64,000 nucleotides of DNA from Clostridium sp. TW13 (GCF_024345225.1 NZ_BROD01000001.1:558001-622000); one strand, 5' to 3'; shown: positions 43,343-52,176, counted from the stretch's first letter. Numbers and translations are program-made. The notes: generated by a model from the sequence alone, not told the origin.

Positions 43343-45067
43343 TTGTTAAAGAAAACAAAAAAAATTGCTAGTATTTTTCTTGCATGCGCATTAACTGTTA
43401 CAACTTGCATTATTGGTGCACCAGCTATAAAGGCAGAGGCAAAGACTGCAGATAAAGCAAATGCAAAAAGTGTATCCCAGAAATATGTAGAAGAGATGGG
43501 TCATGGTTGGAATCTTGGAAATAGTTTTGATTCATTTGACACAAATGGAGACAAAGGTGAGCAATCTTGGGGAAATCCAGTTGTAACAAAGCAACTTATT
43601 CAATCAATTAAAGCTAAAGGCTTTAAAAGTATTCGTATTCCATTTACAAGTAATATGCGTACAGGAGCAGCTCCTGACTATAAGATTGATCCTAAATTTT
43701 TAGATCGTTATGCAGAAGTTGTAAAATGGAGTCTTGATCAAGGCTTATATGTAATGATAAATATACACCATGATTCATGGGCATGGGCAAATAACATTGG
43801 TTCAAGTGCTGATAATGGAGCCTCAATGCAAAGATATAAAGCTATTTGGACTCAATTAGCAGATTATTTTAAGAATTATTCTGATAAAGTATGTTTTGAA
43901 TCTCTAAATGAACCACAATTTAAAGAAGGAGATCTTACTAATCAAATAAAAATACTTGAAGATGTAAACAAGACATTTTATCAAATTGTTAGAAATTCAG
44001 GTGGGAAGAATTCAAAACGTATGCTAGTTATGCCAACTTTAAATACTAACGATAGTGATAATAGATGCGAATCCCTATATAATACAATAAAAGGATTCAA
44101 TGATAAGAATATAATAGCAACTTTCCATTACTATGGTTACTGGCCTTTTAGTACAAACATTGCTGGTACTACTACTATGAACGATACAGTAGTTTCAGAA
44201 TTAAGAGCAGCATTTGATAGAATGTATAATCACTTTACAGCTAATGGGATTGGAGTAGTATGTGGTGAGTATGGTTTATTAGGATTTGATAAATCAACAA
44301 ATGCTATTGAAAATGGTGAATTATTAAAGTACTTTGAATATATTAATTATTATGCTAAAACGAAGGGTATTACTTTAATGCTTTGGGACAATGGAAACCT
44401 TATAGATAGAACTAAATATACTTGGAAAAATCAATCTTTAGGAAATATGGTTAAGGAATCTTTTAAACATCGTAGCTCATACTCAGAATCAGATAGAGTT
44501 TTCATTAAAGATGAAGATAGAAATAAGGATGTTTCAATGAAATTGACTTTAAATGGTAACAAGTTAATTTCAATTCACAATGGAAGTAAAAAATTAAAAT
44601 TAGGCAGAGATTACACTTATGTTAATGACACTGTAATATTAAAAGGTAGCTATGTAAATAAGTTAATCACAAGTGAATATGGAACAAATACTACATTAAC
44701 TATGAGATTTACATCAGGTGCTGATTGGAATGTTTATGTAGATCATTATGCAACAGCAGTATTAAGTGCAGGTGAAGGAAATACAGATGGATTTAACATT
44801 CCTGTACAATTTAATGGAGATAAACTTTCTACATTAGAAGCTGTATATTCAGATGGAACTGGTGCAGGACCTCAAAACTGGACAACTTATAAAGAATATG
44901 ATTATGCATTTACTGTTGATTATACAAATAACAAAGTAACTATCACAAGCAAATTCTTTGCAGAAGCTAAAGATGGTGAAATTACTTTCAAACTACACTT
45001 CCAAAGTGGAGCAGTAGCTGAATGCAAAGTTGTTAAAACTGGAACAGTTGTAAAAGCAGCAAATTAA
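43343..45067 (+). CDS. Secreted GH5 endoglucanase with CBM_X2 and CBM46-like modules
   Basis: 574 residues. A signal peptide (about 1-32) leads into a GH5 catalytic domain of subfamily-4 type (about 45-380) with acid/base Glu190 in SLNEPQF and nucleophile Glu309 in VVCGEYG. A CBM_X2/Ig-like module (about 385-475; VSMKLTLNGNKL, GRDYTYVNDTVILKGSYV) and a C-terminal CBM46-like module (about 475-574) follow, the order of known Bacillus Cel5B enzymes. It hydrolyses beta-1,4-glucans outside the cell. No dockerin is present, so it is not a cellulosome part. TTG 43343 follows GGGGAGGAT. Confidence 0.95.
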   Translation: MLKKTKKIASIFLACALTVTTCIIGAPAIKAEAKTADKANAKSVSQKYVEEMGHGWNLGNSFDSFDTNGDKGEQSWGNPVVTKQLIQSIKAKGFKSIRIPFTSNMRTGAAPDYKIDPKFLDRYAEVVKWSLDQGLYVMINIHHDSWAWANNIGSSADNGASMQRYKAIWTQLADYFKNYSDKVCFESLNEPQFKEGDLTNQIKILEDVNKTFYQIVRNSGGKNSKRMLVMPTLNTNDSDNRCESLYNTIKGFNDKNIIATFHYYGYWPFSTNIAGTTTMNDTVVSELRAAFDRMYNHFTANGIGVVCGEYGLLGFDKSTNAIENGELLKYFEYINYYAKTKGITLMLWDNGNLIDRTKYTWKNQSLGNMVKESFKHRSSYSESDRVFIKDEDRNKDVSMKLTLNGNKLISIHNGSKKLKLGRDYTYVNDTVILKGSYVNKLITSEYGTNTTLTMRFTSGADWNVYVDHYATAVLSAGEGNTDGFNIPVQFNGDKLSTLEAVYSDGTGAGPQNWTTYKEYDYAFTVDYTNNKVTITSKFFAEAKDGEITFKLHFQSGAVAECKVVKTGTVVKAAN

Positions 45068-45150
45068 GCAGAGAACCTAAATCTATGATTTCTATACAAT
45101 GTTGCCCCAATTATATTGAGAGAAGTCAAGTTAAATCAAAAATTAGAAAA

Positions 45151-45187
45151 CAAGAGCCGAGAGAAAAATCTCGGCTCTTGTTTTTTT
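45151..45187 (+). terminator. Terminator after cellulase gene
   Basis: CAAGAGCCGAGA pairs perfectly with TCTCGGCTCTTG around GAAAAA, and seven T follow. Confidence 0.93.
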
Positions 45188-45394
45188 GTATTTAAGCATG
45201 ATAAATACTTGAGAAAATAAAGTTTTTTAGCATAAATGAAAAAATGTATTTATATTAAGTCTTTATTTTGGCAGATATTTATAGAATACGTGTAAATACT
45301 ATTAGTAGCCTAAATTGAAAATAACCATACTGTTTAGTATTATTTATAATATAAGTAATAAAGAGGAAAAATAGTGATATGGGGGACGTTAAAA

Positions 45395-46555
45395 ATGAAT
45401 AAGAAAAAAGGGGTAATAATTGTTGGAACAATATTAGGAGTATTAATACTAGTTGCAGCGTTTATAATAATTCAAGGAAATGTAACTAAGGGTGAAAAAC
45501 AGTGGAATTCTGCAGTTGAGGAAAACAAAGAACTTCAGGATAAATTGAATAAAGAGCTGGATAACATATGTAGTGAGAATAAAATAAATGGAACCAGTTA
45601 TAGAATTGAAACTGTGGATGGAACTTTCAAATGGAGTCATGCTAGTGGCAAAATGCAGGTTGATACGCAGTACGCCTTAGCCAGTATCACAAAGATGTAC
45701 ACAACCGCTGTTATGCTTAAGCTATCTGATGAAGGCAAAGTCAATTTAGATGACACAATTGATAAATACTTAAGCAATGATATTGTAGATAAATTACATG
45801 TTTATAATGGAGTAGATTATTCTCATAAAATAACAGTAAATCAGTTAATGTCTCATACTTCTGGATTACCTGATTATGGAAGTGAAGACTTGAAAGGTCA
45901 GCCTAGTGTTGGTTACATTGTACAGAATATAAGAGATTATGCTTATGATTTTAGTGAATTGATTAATCGAACTAAGAATTTGACACCTCATTTTGCTCCT
46001 GGGACAGAGGGAAAGGCGTATTATTCTGATGGAAACTTTCAATTGCTTGGTAAGATAATTGAAAAGGTTACTTCATTAGATTTAAGTGAAGCGTATAAGA
46101 AGTATATTTTTCAGCCTCTTAGTTTAAAGAAGACATATCTTTCTGAAAAAGGCATGAAGTGGGATATACAGCTCGTTGAGTTTCCTAGAGGATTAACAGG
46201 GCGACCACTTTCTAATGCATCTGGAAGGTCAACAGGAGGGATGGTTTCCAACACAAGTGATAATATGATATTTTTAAAAGCTTTCTTCAATGGAAAGTTA
46301 TTTGACAAAGCACATCTAAGTAAAATGCAGAATTTCAATGATATTGAACCTACTCCGTTGAAGTATGGTACAGGACTTATGGAATGTAATTTGGAATATG
46401 AATTAATTGGTCATATGGGAAGTTTGGGAACCTTAGCATTTTATTGTCCAGAAAAAAAATTATATATAGTTGGTTCAACGAATAATTGTGATACCAAGCA
46501 AACACTTCAGGTAGCATATCAATTAATTGATTGTTATGATAAGTACAATAAATAG
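45395..46555 (+). CDS. Membrane-anchored serine hydrolase (AmpC/beta-lactamase-like), first tandem copy
   Basis: 386 residues: an N-terminal membrane helix (about 7-26) and an external domain with the SxxK motif Ser97-Ile-Thr-Lys100 (ALASITKMY), YSD in the place of the class C YxN motif (AYYSDGNFQLLG), and LIGHMGSLG in the place of the KTG box. Such proteins are D-alanyl-D-alanine carboxypeptidase- or esterase-like and act at the cell surface; activity on beta-lactams is not implied. ATG 45395 follows GGGGGA. A closely related copy lies next to it. Confidence 0.9.
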   Translation: MNKKKGVIIVGTILGVLILVAAFIIIQGNVTKGEKQWNSAVEENKELQDKLNKELDNICSENKINGTSYRIETVDGTFKWSHASGKMQVDTQYALASITKMYTTAVMLKLSDEGKVNLDDTIDKYLSNDIVDKLHVYNGVDYSHKITVNQLMSHTSGLPDYGSEDLKGQPSVGYIVQNIRDYAYDFSELINRTKNLTPHFAPGTEGKAYYSDGNFQLLGKIIEKVTSLDLSEAYKKYIFQPLSLKKTYLSEKGMKWDIQLVEFPRGLTGRPLSNASGRSTGGMVSNTSDNMIFLKAFFNGKLFDKAHLSKMQNFNDIEPTPLKYGTGLMECNLEYELIGHMGSLGTLAFYCPEKKLYIVGSTNNCDTKQTLQVAYQLIDCYDKYNK

Positions 46556-46648
46556 CTTAATGAAAATATTCTTGTAGGAAGAAGTTTTATATATGTATTA
46601 TTGCAATATGCTAAATTAAGTTGGAATAGCATGGAGGGAATAGAGAAA

Positions 46649-47806
46649 ATGAATAAGAAAAAAGGGGTAATAATTGTTGGGGCAATATTGGGGATATTAA
46701 TACTATTTGCAGCATTTATAATAATTCAAGGAAATGTAACTAAGGGTGAAAAACAGTGCAATTCTGCAGTTGAGGAAAACAAAGAACTTCAGGATAAATT
46801 GAATAAAGAGCTGGATAACATATGTAGTGAGAATAAAATAAATGGAACCAGTTATAGAATTGAAACTGTGGATGGAACTTTCAAATGGAGTCATGCCAGT
46901 GGAAAAATGAAGGTTGATACACAGTATGCCTTGGCTAGTATCACAAAGATGTACACAACCGCTGTTATGCTTAAGCTATCTGACGAAGGAAGGGTTAATT
47001 TAGATGATACAATTGACAAATATTTAAGTAATGATATTGTAGATAAACTACATGTTTATAATGGAGTAGATTATTCTCATAAAATAACAGTGAATCAATT
47101 AATGTCTCATACTTCTGGGCTACCTGATTACTTTACAGAGGACGTTGGAGATAAGGCTAGTATAGAAGAATACTCAACTAAGGTTAACGATATATATTAT
47201 GATTTTAATGAGATTCTTAATAGAACAAAAAAGTTAACACCTCATTTTGCTCCTGGAACAGAGGGAAAGGCGTATTATTCCGATGGAAACTTTCAATTGC
47301 TTGGTAAAATAATTGAAGGGGTTACTTCGTTGAGTTTAAGTGAAGCCTATAAAAAGTATATTTTTGAGCCTCTTGGTTTAAAGAAAACATATCTTTTTGA
47401 AAAGGATATGAAATGGAATATACAACTTATTGAATTTAACAGAGGATTAGTTGGTAGACCGCTTGTTAATGCATCTGAAAGATCAACTGGAGGTATGGTT
47501 TCTAATACAGGAGACAATATGATGTTTTTAAAAGCCTTCTTCAATGGAAAATTGTTTGCTAAAGAGCATTTAAGTAAAATGCAAAACTTCAATAACATTC
47601 AGTTTACTCCAATGAAATATGGTACAGGCCTAATGGAATGCAATTGGAAATATGAGTTGATTGGCCATTTAGGAAGCTTGGGAACTGTAGCATTTTATTG
47701 CCCAGATGAAAACTTATATATAGTAGGCACAACCAATAATTGCAATACTAAACAAACCATTGATACTGCATATAAATTAATTGATTGTTATAAAGCTAAT
47801 AAATAG
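46649..47806 (+). CDS. Membrane-anchored serine hydrolase, second tandem copy
   Basis: 385 residues, paralogue of the copy before it with the same SxxK (SITK), YSD and HLGSLG motifs. The 182 bases at 46715-46896 differ at only one position from 45461-45642, but the 3' two thirds have diverged strongly (for example DYFTEDVGDKASIEEY against DYGSEDLKGQPSVGYI). GGAGGGAATAGAG precedes ATG 46649. Probably in one transcript with the first copy. Local gene conversion is the simplest reason for the mosaic identity. Confidence 0.9.
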   Translation: MNKKKGVIIVGAILGILILFAAFIIIQGNVTKGEKQCNSAVEENKELQDKLNKELDNICSENKINGTSYRIETVDGTFKWSHASGKMKVDTQYALASITKMYTTAVMLKLSDEGRVNLDDTIDKYLSNDIVDKLHVYNGVDYSHKITVNQLMSHTSGLPDYFTEDVGDKASIEEYSTKVNDIYYDFNEILNRTKKLTPHFAPGTEGKAYYSDGNFQLLGKIIEGVTSLSLSEAYKKYIFEPLGLKKTYLFEKDMKWNIQLIEFNRGLVGRPLVNASERSTGGMVSNTGDNMMFLKAFFNGKLFAKEHLSKMQNFNNIQFTPMKYGTGLMECNWKYELIGHLGSLGTVAFYCPDENLYIVGTTNNCNTKQTIDTAYKLIDCYKANK

Positions 47807-47817
47807 TTAGTAAAAAG

Positions 47818-47858
47818 AAAGCTACATTAATAATAATAATTATTAATGTGGCTTTTGA
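47818..47858 (+). terminator. Terminator after serine hydrolase pair
   Basis: AAAGCTACATTAATAA pairs with TTATTAATGTGGCTTTT around a short loop. Confidence 0.8.
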
Positions 47859-47980
47859 ATTATTTTTAAAAAAAGATAATGTAATATCTTAAGATGGTTA
47901 AGTTCAAGTTAATTGTGACATTTACCAATAGTAGCGAGTTATGCGATTAACCTATTGTATTAAAGCCAAAGCTGTGATAG

Positions 47981-48121
47981 GATGAAATTGAAAATAATGA
48001 TAAAGAAGGTGAAGTATTCCTATATATTCGTTTTTTTAGCCAAGCTAATGATGATATAAAGGAGAATAATGTTATACTACCTGTAGAGTTAATTGGAAGA
48101 AATAGTATTAAGAAAATGTAG
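47981..48121 (+). pseudogene. Unrecognised 3' gene remnant
   Basis: 46 codons open directly after a stop, with protein-like sequence (GEVFLYIRFFSQANDDIKEN, NVILPVELIGRNSIKKM) and no start or ribosome site. It ends 15 bases before the AAC(3)-like gene, as would a lost upstream gene of the same operon. Family unknown. The rest of the 47807-48135 gap holds only the terminator. Confidence 0.35.
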
Positions 48122-48135
48122 AGGGGATAGGGAAA

Positions 48136-48933
48136 ATGAAGAGTGAAAACAGAAGGATTGTTTTAAAAGAAGATTTAATAAATGGTTTTAAAGCACTGGG
48201 GGTAATGGAAGGTCAACAGATAATAGTTCACACATCATTAAATAGCCTAGGTTTTGTTTGCGGAGGAGCCCAAATTGTAATAGAAGCTTTACTAGAATGT
48301 GCAGGAGAAAATGGTACAATTATGATGCCAACGCAAACTTGGAAGAACCTTGATCCTTCAATGGGAGTGCATTGGGAGGAACCAGAGGAATGGCACCAAA
48401 TAATAAGAGATAATTGGCCTGCTTATGATAAGAACATTACTCCAACAAATACAATGGGAGCAGTTGCAGAAATGCTTAGAACTTGGCCAAATGCTAGAAG
48501 AAGTGATCATCCAGCAAGATCATTTGCAGCTGTTGGCAAGAATGCAGAATTCTTAACAAAGAATCATGACTTAGCAAATATTTTTGGGGAAGATTCACCT
48601 ATAGGTAAGCTATACCAATTAGATGGATATGTAATGCTAATCGGTGTTGGATATGATAAAAATACATCTATTCATTTAGCTGATGCAATTGCTAAGTATC
48701 CTAGTAAGCATAATGAATTTAACAGTAGTGCTATGATGGTTAATGGAGAAAGAAGATGGGTTACCTATGAGACACTAGCAGTAGATGGAGAGGATTTTGA
48801 GGATATAGGCAGAGATTTTGAAAAAGAGCATGAAGTAAAAATTGTAACTATTGGCAAAGCAACAGTTAGATTTATGAGACAAAGAGACATTGTAGATTAT
48901 GCTATCAAATGGATTGAGAAGAATAGAAAATAG
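48136..48933 (+). CDS. AAC(3)-family N-acetyltransferase
   Basis: 265 residues with family blocks VHTSLNSLGFVCGGAQIVIEALLE, GTIMMPTQTW, TNTMGAVAEMLRTWP, RSDHPARSFAAVG and MLIGVGYDKNTSIHLAD. This matches the AAC(3)/YokD group that moves an acetyl group from acetyl-CoA to an amine; aminoglycoside resistance is a possibility but chromosomal members often have other substrates. GAGGGGATAGGG is the ribosome site. A weak terminator-like hairpin lies near 48977-49011. It stands alone. Confidence 0.9.
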   Translation: MKSENRRIVLKEDLINGFKALGVMEGQQIIVHTSLNSLGFVCGGAQIVIEALLECAGENGTIMMPTQTWKNLDPSMGVHWEEPEEWHQIIRDNWPAYDKNITPTNTMGAVAEMLRTWPNARRSDHPARSFAAVGKNAEFLTKNHDLANIFGEDSPIGKLYQLDGYVMLIGVGYDKNTSIHLADAIAKYPSKHNEFNSSAMMVNGERRWVTYETLAVDGEDFEDIGRDFEKEHEVKIVTIGKATVRFMRQRDIVDYAIKWIEKNRK

Positions 48934-49184
48934 TGTAATATTAGCTTGCTTTCAAGCAATTTTAGTTTCTATGGTGGGAAACTCATTTTTTGAGTATCTC
49001 ATCTTTTTTTGCATAAAACACTAATAATGATTATAGAAATGAATAGATAAGATATTTATTAATGTGATTAAGTCACGGAGTACTTATTGCTATATCCGTT
49101 AAAATCATAAAGAGCCAAGCAGTTCATACATAATTAAAAAAATATTTTTTATCTAAAGAGATTGATAAATAGGAGGAGTTTTTT

Positions 49185-49844
49185 GTGGGAAAATTACTGA
49201 ATTTGTGGAAAAAGTATTCATTTATTATTCTAATTGCATTTATAGTATTAGGATTACTTGATTTAAGATTTGCAATGGTGGCAGCTATCTGCATGGTAGG
49301 ACCAATAATAGTATCAATATTTAAAGGAAGGTTTTGGTGTGGAAATTTATGTCCTAGAGGCAGTTTCTATGATAATGTGATTTCTAAATTTAGCAATAAA
49401 AGAAGACCACCAAAGTTTTTTAAGTCTTATTATTTTAGAGCTGTAATCTTAACTATTATGATGACAGTGTTCATTTCAGGGGTATATAAAAACTGGGGGA
49501 ACCTTTATGGTATAGGCATGGTGTTTTATAGATTAATTGTTGTAACAACAGCTATTGGTGTAGGGTTATCTTTATTCTTTAATCATAGAACTTGGTGCAA
49601 CTTCTGTCCTATGGGAACTTTAGCATCAATAATTTCAAAATTTAGAAAAAACAAAAATGTACTACAAGTATCAAATGCTTGCGTATCCTGCAAGGTTTGT
49701 GAGAAGAAATGTCCAATAGGATTAGTTCCGTATGATTATAAAGGAGATATATTAAGTCACCCTGATTGTATACAATGTGGACAATGTGCTGTAGCATGTC
49801 CTAAAAAAGCTATAGGATATAATAAAATTAATATTAGAAGATGA
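49185..49844 (+). CDS. Membrane-bound 4Fe-4S ferredoxin-type protein (NapH/RdxA-like)
   Basis: 219 residues with about four helices and two Cys-rich loops near the membrane, FWCGNLCPRGSF and WCNFCPMGTL, then two 4Fe-4S ferredoxin motifs at the C terminus (CVSCKVCEKKCP and CIQCGQCAVACP). NapH-like proteins pass electrons from the quinone pool or a ferredoxin to a partner. GTG 49185 is used, after AGGAGGAG. It precedes DUF134 and near NifX-like genes, hinting at an iron-sulfur or redox role of the group. Confidence 0.9.
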   Translation: MGKLLNLWKKYSFIILIAFIVLGLLDLRFAMVAAICMVGPIIVSIFKGRFWCGNLCPRGSFYDNVISKFSNKRRPPKFFKSYYFRAVILTIMMTVFISGVYKNWGNLYGIGMVFYRLIVVTTAIGVGLSLFFNHRTWCNFCPMGTLASIISKFRKNKNVLQVSNACVSCKVCEKKCPIGLVPYDYKGDILSHPDCIQCGQCAVACPKKAIGYNKINIRR

Positions 49845-49998
49845 TTTCAATAATATTTACGAAGTGATAATAAATGTGGGTTTGTTAGTATGCATCTTTG
49901 AAGTTTTCACTTAATTTAGTATAATAAAATGAGTAAATAAAGATAAGAATTTAGAAGCTAAAGTGTTTTGAAAATATAAAAATTCAAGGAGGATACGA

Positions 49999-50460
49999 AT
50001 GGCAAGACCTACAAAATTCAGAATGGTAGAGTTTTTCCCTACAGAGGATTATTTTGTGCCATTGGGAAAACCTAAATGTGAAATAGAAGAGATAATTTTA
50101 AAAGTAGAAGAACTTGAAGCCATGAGATTAAAAGATATTGAAGAGTTAAATCAAGAAGAATGTGCTGAAAAAATGCAAGTTTCAAGACAGACTTTTCAAA
50201 ATATTATAGATAGTGCGCGAAAAAAAGTAGCAATTGCATTAACAGAAGGTAAAGCAATTAAAATAAGTGGCGGCAACTATACCACAAAATTATGTAAGTT
50301 TAAGTGCCTAGAATGTGGACAGATTTATGAGATAAAGTATAGTCAAGACAGAGAAGGTTGTCCTAGTTGTGGTTCTTCTAGAGTTATGTGTAGTAAGAAA
50401 GTGGCAGGATTTTGTAAAAGTTGGTGTAAGTGCAACAATGCTTGTATTGATGAAGAATAA
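49999..50460 (+). CDS. DUF134 family DNA-binding protein
   Basis: 153 residues. The N-terminal DUF134 part (MARPTKFRMVEFFP, LEAMRLKDIEELNQEECAEKM, SRQTFQNIIDSARKK) holds a sigma-70 region 4-like helix-turn-helix; the C-terminal half is a Cys-rich segment (CLECGQIYE, CPSCGSS, CKSWCKC), able to bind a metal or cluster. The family often lies with NifB/NifX-type dinitrogenase cofactor-like genes, as here. It may regulate the neighbours in answer to metal or redox state. GGAGGA precedes the ATG. Confidence 0.9.
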   Translation: MARPTKFRMVEFFPTEDYFVPLGKPKCEIEEIILKVEELEAMRLKDIEELNQEECAEKMQVSRQTFQNIIDSARKKVAIALTEGKAIKISGGNYTTKLCKFKCLECGQIYEIKYSQDREGCPSCGSSRVMCSKKVAGFCKSWCKCNNACIDEE

Positions 50461-50491
50461 AGCAATTATAGAAATTTAGAATATGAAACAA

Positions 50492-50533
50492 AATAATAGA
50501 CTCATATGTAGGAGCATATGGGTCTATTATTTA
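50492..50533 (+). terminator. Terminator after DUF134 gene
   Basis: AATAATAGACTCATATG pairs with CATATGGGTCTATTATT around a 6-7 base loop, followed by TATG and AT-rich sequence; only a G-U type mismatch interrupts the stem. Confidence 0.75.
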
Positions 50534-50557
50534 TGTTTTGATTATAATTTTTTTTAG

Positions 50558-50708
50558 ATTTATCCGATAGCAAGCATCTGTAACACTCCAACTTCTTTAA
50601 GTTTGAGATAACGGCTACACGCTCCTGAACGAGGTACCACCTGAGGGCGTAAGTTAAACTAAGATTAAGATGGCAATCAAACCATACGTGAATCAAGTTT
50701 CACTTGAT
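50558..50708 (-). repeat. IS200/IS605-like end or MITE, inverted copy A
   Basis: On the minus strand it begins with the hairpin ATCAAGTGAAACTTGAT and includes GGAGCGTGTAGCCGTTATCT, then a stem of AACTT/AAGTT around AAAG, and ends GCTATCGGATAAAT. A second copy lies at 53396-53525 in the other orientation; the core of about 70 bases matches strongly, while the middle has a 20-base difference in length. It abuts the stop codon of the NifX-like gene. There is no transposase in it. Confidence 0.6.
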
Positions 50709-51064
50709 TAGTCATGGCATTCGTGAGAATGACATGAGTCGCCACAATCTACAAGAGAACCCTCAAGCCATTTTAAGGCAACTGCTTCTACATTTCCCGA
50801 ACATCCACGAAGAACGTCTATACCAGCATTATTTAACACTCTTACTGCACCTTGCCCCATATTACCTGCAAGGAGAACTTTTACATCCATATCAGCAAGT
50901 GTTGTTGCTATATTTGATTTACAGCCACAGCCTTCAGGAGACTGAACAGTCTCAGAATTTATAATTTTTTTGGTTTCAGTATCTAATGTTAGAACAGTGA
51001 AATATTCGCAATGTCCAAAGTGATCATCAATATTATTGTTACGTGTTGGTAATGCAATTTTCAT
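50708..51064 (-). CDS. NifX/NifB-associated dinitrogenase iron-molybdenum cofactor-like protein
   Basis: 118 residues of the NifX/NafY-like fold: MKIALPTRNNNIDDHFGHCEYF at the start (shown in part), SPEGCGCKSNIATTL, VLLAGNMGQGAVRVL and a His/Cys tail (CGDSCHSHECH). The tail may bind metal. Proteins of this fold without nitrogenase genes nearby have unclear iron-sulfur-related roles. I chose ATG 51064 because GGAGG is 9 bases before it; the frame stays open to 51112. The stop is directly at the edge of the repeat element. Confidence 0.9.
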   Translation of the reverse strand: MKIALPTRNNNIDDHFGHCEYFTVLTLDTETKKIINSETVQSPEGCGCKSNIATTLADMDVKVLLAGNMGQGAVRVLNNAGIDVLRGCSGNVEAVALKWLEGSLVDCGDSCHSHECHD

Positions 51065-51429
51065 AGAATAGACCTCCAATAATTTATAATTAGCACATAA
51101 TGTTATTGGCATATGCTAATTAGATTATAGTATATTTGTAGTTTACATGCAATATTACTAATAAAAGTGTTTATAAATTCTTGTAATATAAGGGAAGGGT
51201 ATTTAGTGAGAAAGGCTTTTTAGTGGCATTTTTCCTATAAATATTTATATGTTTTTATAGAAGGTTATGTTTTAAATCAAGGTTCAAAATAGATATCTAA
51301 TAGAAAAGGAGAGAGTTGCAATATGTATACTAGATGTGATATTTTGCAAATTATGTTATAATAAGTGATATTCAAAGTGAATTTTCGTTGTTATTCAGTA
51401 ATATTTTTTAGATAATTTAAGGAGGTTTT
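51065..51429. other. Gap with long direct repeat and no clear gene
   Basis: Contains copy 1 of the 39-bp direct repeat (51224-51262) and a possible 12-codon frame with a good AAAGGAGAG site (51323-51361), too short to accept as a gene. Otherwise no recognisable element. Confidence 0.4.
51224..51262 (+). repeat. 39-bp direct repeat, copy 1
   Basis: Begins TGGCATTTTTCCTATAAAT and matches 52138-52176 at 37 of 39 positions. The two copies flank the gene at 51430-52035. Confidence 0.8.
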
Positions 51430-52035
51430 ATGAGGCTTATAGATTTTAAATTAGAAAAGTACAATGTAAATATTCACATTAATATTAAGAATCTTTTAAA
51501 GACTTTGGCTGTGTTAACTTTTTTTATTATCTTGACTATGTATTATGTAATCACTATGTATAAAAGCCTTGATCTAGATAAAAATGGTGTAGTATGTAAG
51601 GGCACATTAACTAACTATGGAATTAGATTTGGTAGACCATCTACTAGATATGTTGAGTATACTTTCAAAGTTAATAATTCTATCTATTCATCCAATAATA
51701 ATATTCTTACAATTTTTAGCCAAAATTTTCATGTTTTAAAACCAGCTAATATAGAAGGATGGAACAAAATTATAAACACAAATACTATAGACATTCTATA
51801 TTTACCTAAGAATCCTAAGATAAACAAACCAACAATAAATAGAGATGATTTAATGCAATATGTGGAGTTTAGTTTTTTTTGCCTGTTATTCATGTTTTTT
51901 TCTGGATTGAAGAGTATTTTTAATGCAGAAACTATTTATGAGGAATATATATTGACTAAAAAAAAGATAAGGAAGACTATAAGAAAAAAACGAGAAGTAA
52001 AGCATTATTTTCTATGGAATATTGAAAACTTATAG
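51430..52035 (+). CDS. Membrane protein of unknown function (DUF3592-like)
   Basis: 201 residues: one helix near the start (about 24-44), an external domain of about 100 residues with RYVEYTFKVNNSIYSS and IDILYLPKNPKINKP, a second helix (about 142-160), and a basic tail (KKKIRKTIRKKREVK). The YxEYxF...Y...DI.YLP.NP pattern resembles DUF3592 proteins, whose role is unknown. AAGGAGG precedes ATG 51430. Long direct repeats on both sides suggest it was duplicated or moved as a unit. Confidence 0.7.
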   Translation: MRLIDFKLEKYNVNIHINIKNLLKTLAVLTFFIILTMYYVITMYKSLDLDKNGVVCKGTLTNYGIRFGRPSTRYVEYTFKVNNSIYSSNNNILTIFSQNFHVLKPANIEGWNKIINTNTIDILYLPKNPKINKPTINRDDLMQYVEFSFFCLLFMFFSGLKSIFNAETIYEEYILTKKKIRKTIRKKREVKHYFLWNIENL

Positions 52036-52137
52036 AAATAAAATAAGTGTATTATTTAATAATAAATTTTACATATTTTTTATATAGTGAATTTTCATAT
52101 ATTGAGCATTATAAGTGGACAACTACAGTCCTGCACA

Positions 52138-52176
52138 TGGCATTTTTCCTATAAATATTTATATAGTTTTATAGAA
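52138..52176 (+). repeat. 39-bp direct repeat, copy 2
   Basis: See copy 1 (51224-51262). Ends inside the next hairpin's left arm. Confidence 0.8.

Noticed and set aside
45395-47806. Serine hydrolase pair as true beta-lactamases
   Set aside because: The YxN and KTG motifs are YSD and HMG/HLG; this fits carboxypeptidase/esterase-like proteins rather than class C lactamases.
48977-49011. Terminator-like hairpin after the AAC(3)-like gene
   Set aside because: Stem of GAAACTCA with TGAGTATC has mismatches; too weak for a separate feature, mentioned with the gene.
50502-50696. 64-codon minus-strand frame covering the IS-like element
   Set aside because: Lies across a terminator and a non-coding repeat; the other copy of the element does not keep the frame.
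50704-50964. 86-codon plus-strand frame over the NifX-like gene
   Set aside because: Antisense of a confirmed NifX-fold gene, Leu/His-rich composition typical of a shadow frame.
51323-51361. 12-codon frame with good AAAGGAGAG ribosome site, possible leader peptide
   Set aside because: No attenuator hairpin or run of regulatory codons follows; too short to support.
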